This document shows, piece after piece, positions 49,133 through 58,666 of a stretch of 64,000 bases of DNA; position 1 is the first letter of the stretch; each line of letters opens with the position of its first letter. The notes below the pieces were generated by a model. It worked only from the letters and a program-made list of their open reading frames with translations, had not been told where the DNA came from and ran no database searches. Position numbers and translations under genes: made by a program. This DNA comes from [Mycobacterium] zoologicum (GTDB lineage Bacteria > Actinomycetota > Actinomycetes > Mycobacteriales > Mycobacteriaceae), in contig NZ_CP083985.1 in the NCBI RefSeq assembly GCF_020172665.1, positions 718,919 through 782,918 on the forward strand. The letters run 5' to 3'.

Positions 49133-50881
49133 TCACGCCTCCCGCAGCCGCAGCGCCAGCCCGGACGCCCGCACCACCCGCCGATCCAGCGCCGCGCGCA
49201 CCGAGGCCTCCGACCCCACCACCCGCACCTTCGTCTTCGCCCGGGTCACCGCGGTGTAGAACAGCTCACGGGTCAACAGCCGCGACTCGACCGGCGGCAT
49301 CAGCACCGTCACCTCGTCGGCCTGGCTGCCCTGGCTCTTGTGGATGGTCATCGCATACATGGTCTCGACCTCGGCGAGCCGGCTGGTGGCGAACTCCAGC
49401 GGCCCGGACGCCGCCGCGATCACCGCCCGCAGCCCCTGCTCGCCCACGACCACGGCCCCGGTGTCGCCGTTGCGCACCCCGAGCCCGTAGTCGTTGGCGG
49501 TCACCAGCAGCGGCCGCCCGGCATACCATTCCGACCACTGCGAGTCGCCGGTCTGCTCGGTCACCCACCGGCGGATCTGCTGGTTCCAGTGCCGCACCCC
49601 GTGCAGGCCCTCGCGATGCGCGCACAGCAGCCGGTGCTCATCGAGTGACTCCAGCGCCACCGCGGCATTGCCGAGCAATGCGGCCTGGCGCACCGCCAGC
49701 GCGTGCGGCACCACCAGGGCGCACAACTGCTGCGCCACCGCGGCCGGGTGCTCGGAGTCGATCCACTCCACATGCTCGCCGCCGGCGGCCAGCAGCGCGA
49801 TCGCGGCGTCGGCGTCGCCGTCGCGGATCGCCACGGCCAGCGCGCCGATCGACTCACCGAACCGGTGTGACGTCCGCAGCGTCGCCACCCGGGTGTCCGG
49901 GCGCGCCGCGAGCCCGTCCACCAGGTCGGCCAGCACCGCCCCGGCCTCCACCGACGCCAACTGGTCGGCATCGCCCACCAGGATCAGCCGGGCATCCGGG
50001 CGCATCGACTCCAACAGCCGGGCCATCAGCGTCAGCGACACCATCGACGTCTCGTCGACGACGATCACGTCGTGCGGCAGCCGGTTGGCCCGGTCGTGAC
50101 GGAACCGCACCGAACTGTCCGGCCGCGAACCCAGCAGCGAGTGCAAGGTGGTGGCGCCCAACCCGGCGAGCCTGGCCTGATCGACGGGCTCCAGCGCGGC
50201 GACCTCCGCGGCGACGGCCTCGGTCAACCGGGCCGCCGCCTTGCCGGTCGGGGCGGCCAGCGCGATCCGTAACCTCGATGCCCCCGTCAGCTCGGCGTGC
50301 TCGGCCAGCAGCGCCAGCAGCCGCGCCACCGTGGTGGTCTTGCCGGTGCCCGGCCCACCGGTGAGCACCGTAACCGGCTGCGACAGCGCGATTTCGGCGG
50401 CTGCCCGCTGCTCATCGAACTCGCCCGGCGGGAAAAGTCGCTCGAAGGCGGGCAACTGCGTCGGTGCCGTGCCGGGTGCCGAGAGCGCCAACAGGTCGGC
50501 GCAGACCTGCTCCTCCTCACGCCAATACCGGTCGAGGTAGAGCAGTCGACCGGCGGGGGTTTCGTAGAGCCGCAGCACCTTCTCCTGCACCAGCCGGCTG
50601 CCGCGCACCGCGGCCAGCCAGGCCTGCGGCTCCGGCCAGGACAGTCCTTCGGCAGCGTCGGCCTCGGCCACCGACGACAGGTCCAAACACACCGAGCCGT
50701 GCCGCAGCGCCCGCACCGTCAGCGCCAACGCCAACGCGACGGACTCCTCGGGCTCACCGGCCAATCGGGTGATCCGTTGGGCGGCATGCACATCGGCGGC
50801 ATCGATCACCCCGGCCTGGTTGAAGTCCCGCAACAGTCCGGTGGCCCCGGCCGCCACCCGCCACTCGAGCATCCCGCTCAT
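49133..50881 (-). CDS. recD: Exodeoxyribonuclease V subunit alpha
   Basis: A 582-residue SF1B helicase: Walker A TGGPGTGKTTTVARLL (about 169-184), VVDETSMVSL motif II, DADQLASVEAGAVL, and C-terminal TIHKSQGSQADEVTVL with FYTAVTRAK. The 5'-3' motor of RecBCD. The ATG at 50881 (MSGMLEWRV) overlaps the recB stop (ATGA). In mycobacteria RecBCD feeds single-strand annealing and not RecA-dependent recombination. Confidence 0.95.
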   Translation of the reverse strand: MSGMLEWRVAAGATGLLRDFNQAGVIDAADVHAAQRITRLAGEPEESVALALALTVRALRHGSVCLDLSSVAEADAAEGLSWPEPQAWLAAVRGSRLVQEKVLRLYETPAGRLLYLDRYWREEEQVCADLLALSAPGTAPTQLPAFERLFPPGEFDEQRAAAEIALSQPVTVLTGGPGTGKTTTVARLLALLAEHAELTGASRLRIALAAPTGKAAARLTEAVAAEVAALEPVDQARLAGLGATTLHSLLGSRPDSSVRFRHDRANRLPHDVIVVDETSMVSLTLMARLLESMRPDARLILVGDADQLASVEAGAVLADLVDGLAARPDTRVATLRTSHRFGESIGALAVAIRDGDADAAIALLAAGGEHVEWIDSEHPAAVAQQLCALVVPHALAVRQAALLGNAAVALESLDEHRLLCAHREGLHGVRHWNQQIRRWVTEQTGDSQWSEWYAGRPLLVTANDYGLGVRNGDTGAVVVGEQGLRAVIAAASGPLEFATSRLAEVETMYAMTIHKSQGSQADEVTVLMPPVESRLLTRELFYTAVTRAKTKVRVVGSEASVRAALDRRVVRASGLALRLREA

Positions 50882-53800
50882 GCCGCCCGCCTCGCGTGCA
50901 ACAGATCCGACAACGCCACCACCAGTGACGTCGGCGGCCGCCAGTCGAACACCCCGGTCCGATGCCCGTCGAACACGGGGGTGTCCGGCCCGCACATGCC
51001 GCGCACGAACAGATACAGCACCCCGCCCAGATGCGTGTCGGGATCGTAGTCGGGTAGCCGCCACCGCAGAAACCGGTGCAGCACAGCGGTATACAGCAGC
51101 GCCTGCAGCGGATAGTCCGAATGCAGCATCGCCGCGGTCAGCCGGTCGAAGCCATAGTCGGCGGAGGTGTCACCGAGCCGGTTGGTCTTGTAGTCCACCA
51201 CCAGGTAACGCTGCTGCGGCAGCCGCAGCACCACGTCGATCGACCCGGACAGGTAGCCGCGCAACGGCTGATCGCCCAGCGCCTCACCGGCCAGCCGATC
51301 GGCATACGGGGCGAACGGGTCGCCGGCGGGCAGGTGTTCGCGCAGCAGGGTGCCGACCTCGGCCAGCCGCACATTCGGCGTCGCGCCGCGAACGTCGCCA
51401 CCGGCGAGCGGAATCTCGAAATCGAGCTCCCGCAACCGGTCCCGGATGCCGATGTCGCGCAACGTCAACTCACCGGCCAGCGGCCCCAGCGGCGTGTCGT
51501 GCATGGGCACCAGCGCGGCGGCCAGTTCGGCGGGCGGCGCCTCGACCGACCACCAGGCGGCGTGCCGGCGCACCTGGGCTTCCAGTTCGGCCGGCAGGTC
51601 GACGGCCAGCGGATCGGCGGTCTCCAGCACGGCGTGCACCAGCGAGCCGAACGCGGCCCCGGCGGGCAGCTCGGCCATCGGTGAGATCAGATCGGCCCCC
51701 GCCGGCGGCGACGCCACGGCGACCGGCACGTCGTCGGCCTCGTCGTCGCGGGCGGCCAGCTCCGGTTCGCTGTGCACCCCGGCCACCCCGCTCGCCTCGC
51801 TTTCCGAGGCGTGCCGGATCAGCCCGGAATAGGAGGTGCGCCGCCACCCGGTGTCGATGCGGCGGTGGAAGTGCCGGGCCGCAAGATCATCCGGCGGCGC
51901 CGCCAGCGTGACCGGGGCCGCCGGGGCGATCACCGAGTCCTCGATGACCAGTCCGCCGGCGCCCTCCCACTCCCTGAACCTCGACAGCGCTTCGTCGTCG
52001 GTCGGCTTGGGTTCACAGGCATCGGGCACCTCGGCCTGGCCGGGTACCCGGCCCCGCAGCAGCCGGGACAGCACGCCGGTGGGCTCGTTGTGGGCAGGCG
52101 CCCACCACGCCACCACCTGGGACTGTGCCCGGGTCAGCGCGACATAGGCGAGCCGGATGTCGTTGCGGGCCGACTCGGTCACACTGAGCCGTTGTGCCAC
52201 ACCGTGATCGGGGCTGGCCGGGCCGCCGACATTGCGGCAGCGCACGCCCTCTTCGTGGTAGCGAGGGATGGGCTCGTCGGGCACCCACCGGTTGAACGCG
52301 AACGGCAGGTAGACGATCGGGAACTGCAAGCCCTTGGCGCCCCACACCGTCAGGATCTGCACGGCCGCGGAATCGGAGTCCAGCCGCCGATTGTGCTGCC
52401 CGCCCTTTTCCGCGCACTGCCGGCGCAGCCAATCCCGCAACGCCGGCAGGCCCAGCCGGTCACGGTGCGCGGCCTCGTGCAGCAGCTGCGCCACGTGCGC
52501 CAGGTCGGTCAGGGTGCGCTCACCGCCGTACTCGCCGAGCAGGCGGCGCTTCAGGCCGGCCAGCTGGGCTGCCTCGAACACCGCTGCCGGCCCGTGCAGT
52601 CGCAGCTCATCGGCCCAGTCCCGCAACGTCGAGGCGACGGTGTCGGTCAGTGCGTCGCCGCCGTCGGCCAGCTGTGCTGCGGTGTTGCCGAAGAACGCGG
52701 TGGCCGCCGCGGCTCGCACCAATCCGGCACGGTGGGTCGCGTCGAACGCCTCCAGCAGACACAGCCAGTCGGCCGCCGCGGCGGAGGTGAACACGTCGGC
52801 ATCACCGGTGAACACCGCGGGAATCCCGGCCCGCTGCAAGGCATTCTGGCAGAAGCCGGCGTCCTTGCCGGTCTCGACGATCACCGCAACGTTGCCGGGG
52901 GTGATCAGCTTGCCGTCGAACTTCGCCTCGGCCGCGAACAGTGCGGCGATGTCGGCGGCCATGTCGGCGGGGATGTGCTCGCGCAGCGTGTCGATCGGGA
53001 TGACGCGGTCGGGGCTGGTGCCGAATGCGCCGCGGCGGGCCACCCGCAGCCGGAACGGGGCGGTGCTGGGTGCGTCGGTGAGCCGAGATCCGCTGACCGC
53101 GGCCGCCACGTCGTGGACCACGATCCGCGGATCACCCAGTGCCGCACCACCCATCACGGTCTGCAGGGCGTCGACCAGCGCCGCGTCGCTGCGCCAGTTC
53201 TTCGCCAGCGTGTGCTGCTGCCCGGCGGTGCCCGCCGCCTTCAGGTAGGTGTGGATGTCACCGCCGCGGAAGGCGTAGATCGCCTGCTTGGGGTCGCCGA
53301 TCAGCACCACCGCCGAATGCCCGACGAAGCCACGTTCGATCACCTGCCACTGGATCGGGTCGGTGTCCTGGAACTCGTCGACCATCACGATCGGCCAGCG
53401 CTGACGCATCCGGTCGCGGGCCGGGGAGTCTTCCGGCTCGAGTGCCCCGGCCAGCCGGCGCAGCAGGTCGTCGTAACCCAACACCCCCAGCCGGCGCTTG
53501 CGCAGTTCCAGCTCCGCCGATACCGCGTTGACGAACCGCAGCCGTATCTCGGCCGCCGAACCGGGCTCGGGATCCTGCGGGCGCAGTTGGGCATACGGGT
53601 CGGAGATCACCACCCGGGCCAGTTCCAGCGCTTTGGGATAGCTCAGTGCCACCTCGTCGCGCTGCGAGCCGAACTGCGCGAGGTAGAGGTCGTCGACGAC
53701 GCGCACCAGCAGATCGTCGAGGCTTTCCACCAGTTCGACGCCGGCGCTGGTGTCACCGGCGATGCCCAGCGACTTCAGCACCAGATTGCAGAATTGGTGG

Positions 53801-54165
53801 GTGGTGGCGATGGTCGCGGCGTCGAATCCGGCCAGCGCGTCACGCAACCGGCGACGGCGAACGTCCCGTTCCTCCGCAGAGGCGTCGAGCAGGTGGGCGA
53901 CAAGCTCATTGGGCTCGGTGGTGGCGGTACTGTCGAGCGCGGCCACCGTCTCCACCAGTTGGCGCCGCACCCGGTCGCGCAGTTCCCGGGTGGCCGCGCG
54001 GCTGAAGGTGATCAGCAGCATCTCGTCGAGGGTGGCGAGCCCTTCGGCCAGATAGCGGGTCACCAGCCCGGCCAGCGTGAACGTCTTGCCGGTTCCGGCA
54101 CTGGCCTCCAGCACCGTGGTGGTGCCGCGTTGCGGCAGCGGGCCCAGCAGGTTGAATGGTTCCAT
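50878..54165 (-). CDS. recB: Exodeoxyribonuclease V subunit beta
   Basis: A 1095-residue UvrD-type helicase plus nuclease. Walker A EASAGTGKTFTLAGL is at about 20-34, DEFQDTDPIQWQ (motif II), GDPKQAIYAFRGGDIHTYL (motif III), LAYVALTRAQ (motif VI) and the C-terminal RecB nuclease with VVDYKTNRLG. The ATG at 54165 (MEPFNLLGPLP) overlaps the recC stop, making a coupled recC-recB-recD operon. Confidence 0.96.
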   Translation of the reverse strand: MEPFNLLGPLPQRGTTTVLEASAGTGKTFTLAGLVTRYLAEGLATLDEMLLITFSRAATRELRDRVRRQLVETVAALDSTATTEPNELVAHLLDASAEERDVRRRRLRDALAGFDAATIATTHQFCNLVLKSLGIAGDTSAGVELVESLDDLLVRVVDDLYLAQFGSQRDEVALSYPKALELARVVISDPYAQLRPQDPEPGSAAEIRLRFVNAVSAELELRKRRLGVLGYDDLLRRLAGALEPEDSPARDRMRQRWPIVMVDEFQDTDPIQWQVIERGFVGHSAVVLIGDPKQAIYAFRGGDIHTYLKAAGTAGQQHTLAKNWRSDAALVDALQTVMGGAALGDPRIVVHDVAAAVSGSRLTDAPSTAPFRLRVARRGAFGTSPDRVIPIDTLREHIPADMAADIAALFAAEAKFDGKLITPGNVAVIVETGKDAGFCQNALQRAGIPAVFTGDADVFTSAAAADWLCLLEAFDATHRAGLVRAAAATAFFGNTAAQLADGGDALTDTVASTLRDWADELRLHGPAAVFEAAQLAGLKRRLLGEYGGERTLTDLAHVAQLLHEAAHRDRLGLPALRDWLRRQCAEKGGQHNRRLDSDSAAVQILTVWGAKGLQFPIVYLPFAFNRWVPDEPIPRYHEEGVRCRNVGGPASPDHGVAQRLSVTESARNDIRLAYVALTRAQSQVVAWWAPAHNEPTGVLSRLLRGRVPGQAEVPDACEPKPTDDEALSRFREWEGAGGLVIEDSVIAPAAPVTLAAPPDDLAARHFHRRIDTGWRRTSYSGLIRHASESEASGVAGVHSEPELAARDDEADDVPVAVASPPAGADLISPMAELPAGAAFGSLVHAVLETADPLAVDLPAELEAQVRRHAAWWSVEAPPAELAAALVPMHDTPLGPLAGELTLRDIGIRDRLRELDFEIPLAGGDVRGATPNVRLAEVGTLLREHLPAGDPFAPYADRLAGEALGDQPLRGYLSGSIDVVLRLPQQRYLVVDYKTNRLGDTSADYGFDRLTAAMLHSDYPLQALLYTAVLHRFLRWRLPDYDPDTHLGGVLYLFVRGMCGPDTPVFDGHRTGVFDWRPPTSLVVALSDLLHARRAA

Positions 54166-57100
54166 CAGCGTGCCTGCCGTTCTGCGCGCAGCAGCGGCAG
54201 CCACAGCCTGGCCGCGAGCGCGCCTAGCCGGGTGTCCTCACCGTCGACCTCCTCGCCGGGCCGGGGCGGGCCCAGCAGAGCCTGCAACGGTGTGTGCGGG
54301 CCCCAGACCCGGACGCTGGAGTGCTCGGCATTCTCGCCGTCGTAGAACTTCGGGGCCCATTTCTTGGTGGCGTTCCAGACCGGGTCCCGGCCGCGTTGGC
54401 GGGTCTCGGCCCACGCGAAAGAGGTTTTGATCGGCAGCGGCAGTGGCTCGCAACGCCCGATGTCGTAGAGCCACACCAACTCTCGCAGCGCCTCGGCCGG
54501 CTGCTGCGGTGCTGCGAACAGCCGCTGCAGGACGCGCTCGCCGCCCGGGTCGCGGCCGATGCAGCGTGCGGTCCACTCGACGCCTGGACGCTGGGCAGCC
54601 AGAGCCACCAGAGCAATCCAGGACTGCAGCAGGTGCGTGTCGCGCAGCTTGGAGTAGTTCACCGACACCGTGGACGTGTCGAATACGCCGGTGACGGTGC
54701 CGGTCAGCCGGCGGCCACCGCCGATCTCCAGGTCGATGTCGTAAGCCTTCGGCTCGCCCACCCGATGCTCGACGGTCGCGGCGGCCAGCAATGCCGCCCG
54801 GTCCCGGATCTGTTTGGCCGCACGCCAGCCCAGCTGTCCCGGCGGCAGACTGCCGCGCCGCCACTCGGCGCCGATGGCGTCGGCCGGGTCGGCGCCGAGC
54901 AGCATGTCGCGCAACATGCGGTCGCCGATCGCCCATTCGGCGAGCCCGCCGATGTCGATGGGCATGGCTTCTTCGACCTCGTCGACTTCCCAGGGCAGCG
55001 TGAAGTTCAGTGCGCCGAAGAAGCCCTTGATCGGGTCCTTGAAGAACTTCAGCAGGTCGGTGAGGGTGATATCGCCGGCCGGCGGTTCGGGCAACGGGTT
55101 GTCGATGAATTCCCGTGCAGCACAGCGATGTCCGGCGGCGGTCCGGGCGGCCATCGGCACGGTCGGGTCGAAGGTGAAGGGCTGCCCGGGGATCAGCTTG
55201 CCCGGTTCGACGTTTTTGGAGTCGAACGGCTGCAGCGGGTGTTCGATGACGATCCGGTTGCGCAGCGGTGCGGCGGTGGTCGCATCCAGTGCGTCGAGTA
55301 ACTCCGCCAGTGGCACCGCGGGCGGGTGGGAGTGCCCGGAGTGTTCGTCGGCGCCGGTGTAGGTGATCACCAGTTGCTCGGTGGCCGCGGTGATGGCATC
55401 CAGCAGCAATTGCCGGTCCTCGGAACGGATGTCGCGCTCCCCGGTCATCGGGCGACGGGCCAGCACGTCGTCGCCGTCGGACAGATCCAGGCGGGGGAAC
55501 ACCCCGTCGTCGACGCCGAGCAGGCAGACCACCCGGTGCGGCACCGACCGCATCGGCACCATGGTGCACACCGTCAGCGTTCCGGTGCGGAAGTTGGCCC
55601 GGGTGGGGCGCCCGGCCAGGTGCCCGGAGAGCAGCACGCGCAGATCGGGGAGACGCAACTCGGTGTCGCCGCGGGCCGCCGCACCCTCGAGCACCTGGCC
55701 CAACTCGCGCTGCAGATGCGCACTCTGCCAGGCCTCGCCGCCGCTGTCGGCCAGTTCGGTGACCCCGTCGCGCAGTGCGGCGATCCAGTCGTTCAGCGGG
55801 CGGGTGCCGTCGAGCCGCTCGACGGCGGACTGCAACCGGGCGACGAATTCGGCCAGTTTCCCGGCCAGCTCCACCTGGCTGCTGCCGACGTCGTCCAGCG
55901 GCAGTGCCGTGTCCAGCCAGGCGTGCGAATCATCGGACATCGCCACCCCGGTCAGGATGCGGTCCAGCCCGAAACGCCAGGTGTTGTGCACGATCTGGCC
56001 CAGGCCGTAGCGCTCGCGGGTGTGCGGGTCGAAGCCCCACCGGATGTTGGCGGTGCGCACCCAGGTGGTGATCTGGGTCAGGTCGTCCTCGGTGAAGCCG
56101 AACCTCGCCCGGACCGGTTCGGTGTGGGCGAGGTTGAGCACGGCGGTGGCGGTGGCCCGGCTGCCGGCGATCTCCAGCAGCTCGGCGGCCACCGCCAGCA
56201 GGGGATTGGTCTGGGTGAGCGCCCGGTCGGCGAGTTGGACCCGCAGCCGGTGCGCTGGATGGGTGTCACCGGCCAGCTCACCCAGCCCGAAGTCGGCGAC
56301 GATCAGTGGCGCGTAGGTTTCGATGTCCGGGCACATCACCACGATGTCGCGTGGTTCCAGCGTCGGGTCGTCGTGCAGCAGCCCGAGCAGCACCTCCCGC
56401 AGCACGTCGACCTGCCGGGCCGGACTGTGGCAGCTGTGCACCTGCACCGAGCGGTCCGCGGCGGCCGCGGTGCGGCCTTCGGGGCGCACCTGGTTGGCGC
56501 TCAGATCGGATTGCAGCCAGCCCAGGATGGTCTCGGGACGTGTTGCGGCACCAAGGTATTCATCACTGGCGGGTGAGGCGGGCAGGCCACGTTGCAACTC
56601 ACGCAGATCACGGCCCAGGGTCTCCAGCAGCGGATGGTGTGCACTGTGCCGGGACTGGTCCTGTGTGCGCGGGATGCTGCCGTGCACACCGCTCAACTCC
56701 CGCCACAGCGCGTCGGAGGGATGCGGCAGCCACAGATGCAGGTCGTGGTGGGTGGCCAGGGCGTCCAGCAGCTCGATGTCGGTGCACGCCAGCCGGGTGT
56801 GCCCGAACAGGCTCAGCCGCGCCGGCAACGTCTGGCAGGCCGCGCCGCGCAGCCGGGCGACGGTGTCGCGGTGCCGCACCGGCGGCGGATCGATGCCGAC
56901 GGCCTCCACCAGTGCCCGCCACAGCGGCGGCTGCCAGGCCAGATCCTCATGCAGGTCACCGGGCGCGCCGGCGCTCCAGTCCACCAGCAGCTGCGGCCGT
57001 TGCCGGGCATAGGAGGCGAACAGCCCGGCCAGCCGACGGGCCACCGCGTAACGCCGGCCGCGGCGCAGCTCACCTTCGGGGGAGGCGTCATCGTGGCCCA

Positions 57101-57449
57101 AATGCCTTGCCAGCGTGGCACACCAGGGCGCGTCCAGGTTCGCGTCGATGACCGCCAGCAACGGCCAGGCCAGGGCGTCCGGTGACCACGGGTCCTCATC
57201 ACCGGTGCCGGTGACCTCGGCGATCAGCGAGACCGGGCTGCGGAACTGAACCCCCGCACACACCCCGTCGCCCTCGGGGCCGGCGCCCAGTACGTGCGAC
57301 AGGCGCTGGGACAGCCACCGTTCCACCCCGCGGGCCGGGACCAGCACCAGCTCCTGGGTGAACGGGTCGGCCGGCGGAGTCGCCAACAGGGCGCCCAGGC
57401 CGTCGGCGAGGGCGTCGGTACGTTCGGCGCGGTGCAGGTGCAGTCCCAT
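54165..57449 (-). CDS. recC: Exodeoxyribonuclease V subunit gamma
   Basis: A 1094-residue RecC, the scaffold that splits the DNA strands: MGLHLHRAERTDALADGL start, VPARGVERWLSQRLSHVLG, LFGHTRLACTDIELLDALA, NFRTGTLTVCTMVPMRSVPH and a non-catalytic nuclease-fold C-terminus. First gene of recC-recB-recD. The ATG at 57449 is seven bases from the -10 of a PafBC-type promoter, so transcription probably starts at the codon and is damage-induced. Confidence 0.95.
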   Translation of the reverse strand: MGLHLHRAERTDALADGLGALLATPPADPFTQELVLVPARGVERWLSQRLSHVLGAGPEGDGVCAGVQFRSPVSLIAEVTGTGDEDPWSPDALAWPLLAVIDANLDAPWCATLARHLGHDDASPEGELRRGRRYAVARRLAGLFASYARQRPQLLVDWSAGAPGDLHEDLAWQPPLWRALVEAVGIDPPPVRHRDTVARLRGAACQTLPARLSLFGHTRLACTDIELLDALATHHDLHLWLPHPSDALWRELSGVHGSIPRTQDQSRHSAHHPLLETLGRDLRELQRGLPASPASDEYLGAATRPETILGWLQSDLSANQVRPEGRTAAAADRSVQVHSCHSPARQVDVLREVLLGLLHDDPTLEPRDIVVMCPDIETYAPLIVADFGLGELAGDTHPAHRLRVQLADRALTQTNPLLAVAAELLEIAGSRATATAVLNLAHTEPVRARFGFTEDDLTQITTWVRTANIRWGFDPHTRERYGLGQIVHNTWRFGLDRILTGVAMSDDSHAWLDTALPLDDVGSSQVELAGKLAEFVARLQSAVERLDGTRPLNDWIAALRDGVTELADSGGEAWQSAHLQRELGQVLEGAAARGDTELRLPDLRVLLSGHLAGRPTRANFRTGTLTVCTMVPMRSVPHRVVCLLGVDDGVFPRLDLSDGDDVLARRPMTGERDIRSEDRQLLLDAITAATEQLVITYTGADEHSGHSHPPAVPLAELLDALDATTAAPLRNRIVIEHPLQPFDSKNVEPGKLIPGQPFTFDPTVPMAARTAAGHRCAAREFIDNPLPEPPAGDITLTDLLKFFKDPIKGFFGALNFTLPWEVDEVEEAMPIDIGGLAEWAIGDRMLRDMLLGADPADAIGAEWRRGSLPPGQLGWRAAKQIRDRAALLAAATVEHRVGEPKAYDIDLEIGGGRRLTGTVTGVFDTSTVSVNYSKLRDTHLLQSWIALVALAAQRPGVEWTARCIGRDPGGERVLQRLFAAPQQPAEALRELVWLYDIGRCEPLPLPIKTSFAWAETRQRGRDPVWNATKKWAPKFYDGENAEHSSVRVWGPHTPLQALLGPPRPGEEVDGEDTRLGALAARLWLPLLRAERQAR

Positions 57450-57456
57450 CGCCGCC

Positions 57457-57479
57457 ACCATAAACCGCACCACCGACAG
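57457..57479 (-). promoter_or_regulatory. PafBC-type promoter of recCBD
   Basis: Minus strand: CTGTCGGTG, 8 bases, TATGGT, 7 bases, ATG. One outer base differs from tTGTCRGtg-N8-TAnnnT. Overlaps the divergent region shared with the alcohol dehydrogenase gene, whose own TAGTGT -10 is seven bases from GTG 57503. Confidence 0.7.
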
Positions 57480-57502
57480 ACCGTGCTCGTAGTGTGGACC
57501 TC

Positions 57503-58666
57503 GTGAAAGCGGTCAGCTGCAGCAACGCCCGACTCGAAGTCGTCGACCTGCCCACTCCCACACCGGCCAAGGGCCAGCTGCTGCTCGACGTGCTGGCGTG
57601 CGGAATCTGCGGTTCGGACCTGCACGCCCGCCGGCACTGCGACGACGTCGCCGACATCATGGCCGAGACCGGCTACGACGGGTTCATGCGCTCGGATCAG
57701 CAGGTGGTGTTCGGCCACGAATTCTGCGGCGAGGTGCTTGATCACGGTCCCAGGACCCGCAAGGCGCCGCGGGCCGGCACCCGGGTGGTCGCGGTGCCGT
57801 TGGTGCGCTCCGGGAACGACGTTCATGCGGTCGGGCTGTCGCAGTGGGCGCCGGGCGGTTACGCCGAGCAGATGCTGGTCGAGCAGTCTCTGGCATTGCC
57901 GGTGCCCAACGGACTGTCGTCACAGGCCGCCGCCCTCACCGAGCCGATGGCCGTTGCATGGCATGCGGTGCGGCGCAGCGAAGTCCGCAAGCGTGACGTC
58001 GCCATCGTGATCGGCTGCGGGCCGATCGGACTGGCGGTGGTGTGCATGCTCAAGGCCCGCGGGTTGCGCACCGTGATCGCCGCCGACTTCTCACCCGGAC
58101 GGCGTGCGCTGGCCACCCGGTGCGGCGCCGACGTCGTGGTGGACCCGGCTCAGGACTCGCCGTACGCCGCCGCGGCAGGCCACGGTCACCTGGAGGCCGC
58201 ACCGGACGCCCTCGGCCTGGCCGTGAGCACCGTGGAGAAGCTGTACAAGGCACGACTGCCCTGGTGGCATCTGTGGCGGGCGGCCGAGGCAGTCGGTGCG
58301 GCCAGCCCGAAACGCCCGGTGATCTTCGAGTGCGTCGGCGTGCCAGGCGTGATCGACGGGATCATCACCGGCGCCCCGCTGTACTCCCGGGTGGTGGTGG
58401 CCGGGGTCTGCATGGACCACGACGCCATCCGGCCGGCGATGGGGATCAACAAGGAGATCGACCTTCGGTTCGTATTCGGTTACACGCCAATGGAATTCCG
58501 TGACACCCTGCACATGATCGCCGAGGGCAAGGTAGATGTCTCACCGCTGATCACCGGCACGGTCGGCCTCGGCGGGGTGGCGGCGGCGTTCGACACGCTG
58601 GCCGACCCGGCGCAGCACGCCAAGATACTGATCGACCCGAAGAGCCCGCTGCAGGAGGTGTCATGA
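57503..58666 (+). CDS. Zinc-dependent alcohol dehydrogenase family protein
   Basis: A 387-residue MDR enzyme. Zinc ligands lie in ACGICGSDLHARRH (catalytic site) and FGHEFCGEV. NAD(P) binding is IVIGCGPIGLAVVCMLKARG; a hydrophobic substrate domain follows. Substrate unknown. A GTG at 57494 is possible, but the TAGTGT -10 seven bases before 57503 and family starts (KAVSC) favour the latter. Stop overlaps the phosphofructokinase start (ATGA). Confidence 0.9.
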   Translation: MKAVSCSNARLEVVDLPTPTPAKGQLLLDVLACGICGSDLHARRHCDDVADIMAETGYDGFMRSDQQVVFGHEFCGEVLDHGPRTRKAPRAGTRVVAVPLVRSGNDVHAVGLSQWAPGGYAEQMLVEQSLALPVPNGLSSQAAALTEPMAVAWHAVRRSEVRKRDVAIVIGCGPIGLAVVCMLKARGLRTVIAADFSPGRRALATRCGADVVVDPAQDSPYAAAAGHGHLEAAPDALGLAVSTVEKLYKARLPWWHLWRAAEAVGAASPKRPVIFECVGVPGVIDGIITGAPLYSRVVVAGVCMDHDAIRPAMGINKEIDLRFVFGYTPMEFRDTLHMIAEGKVDVSPLITGTVGLGGVAAAFDTLADPAQHAKILIDPKSPLQEVS

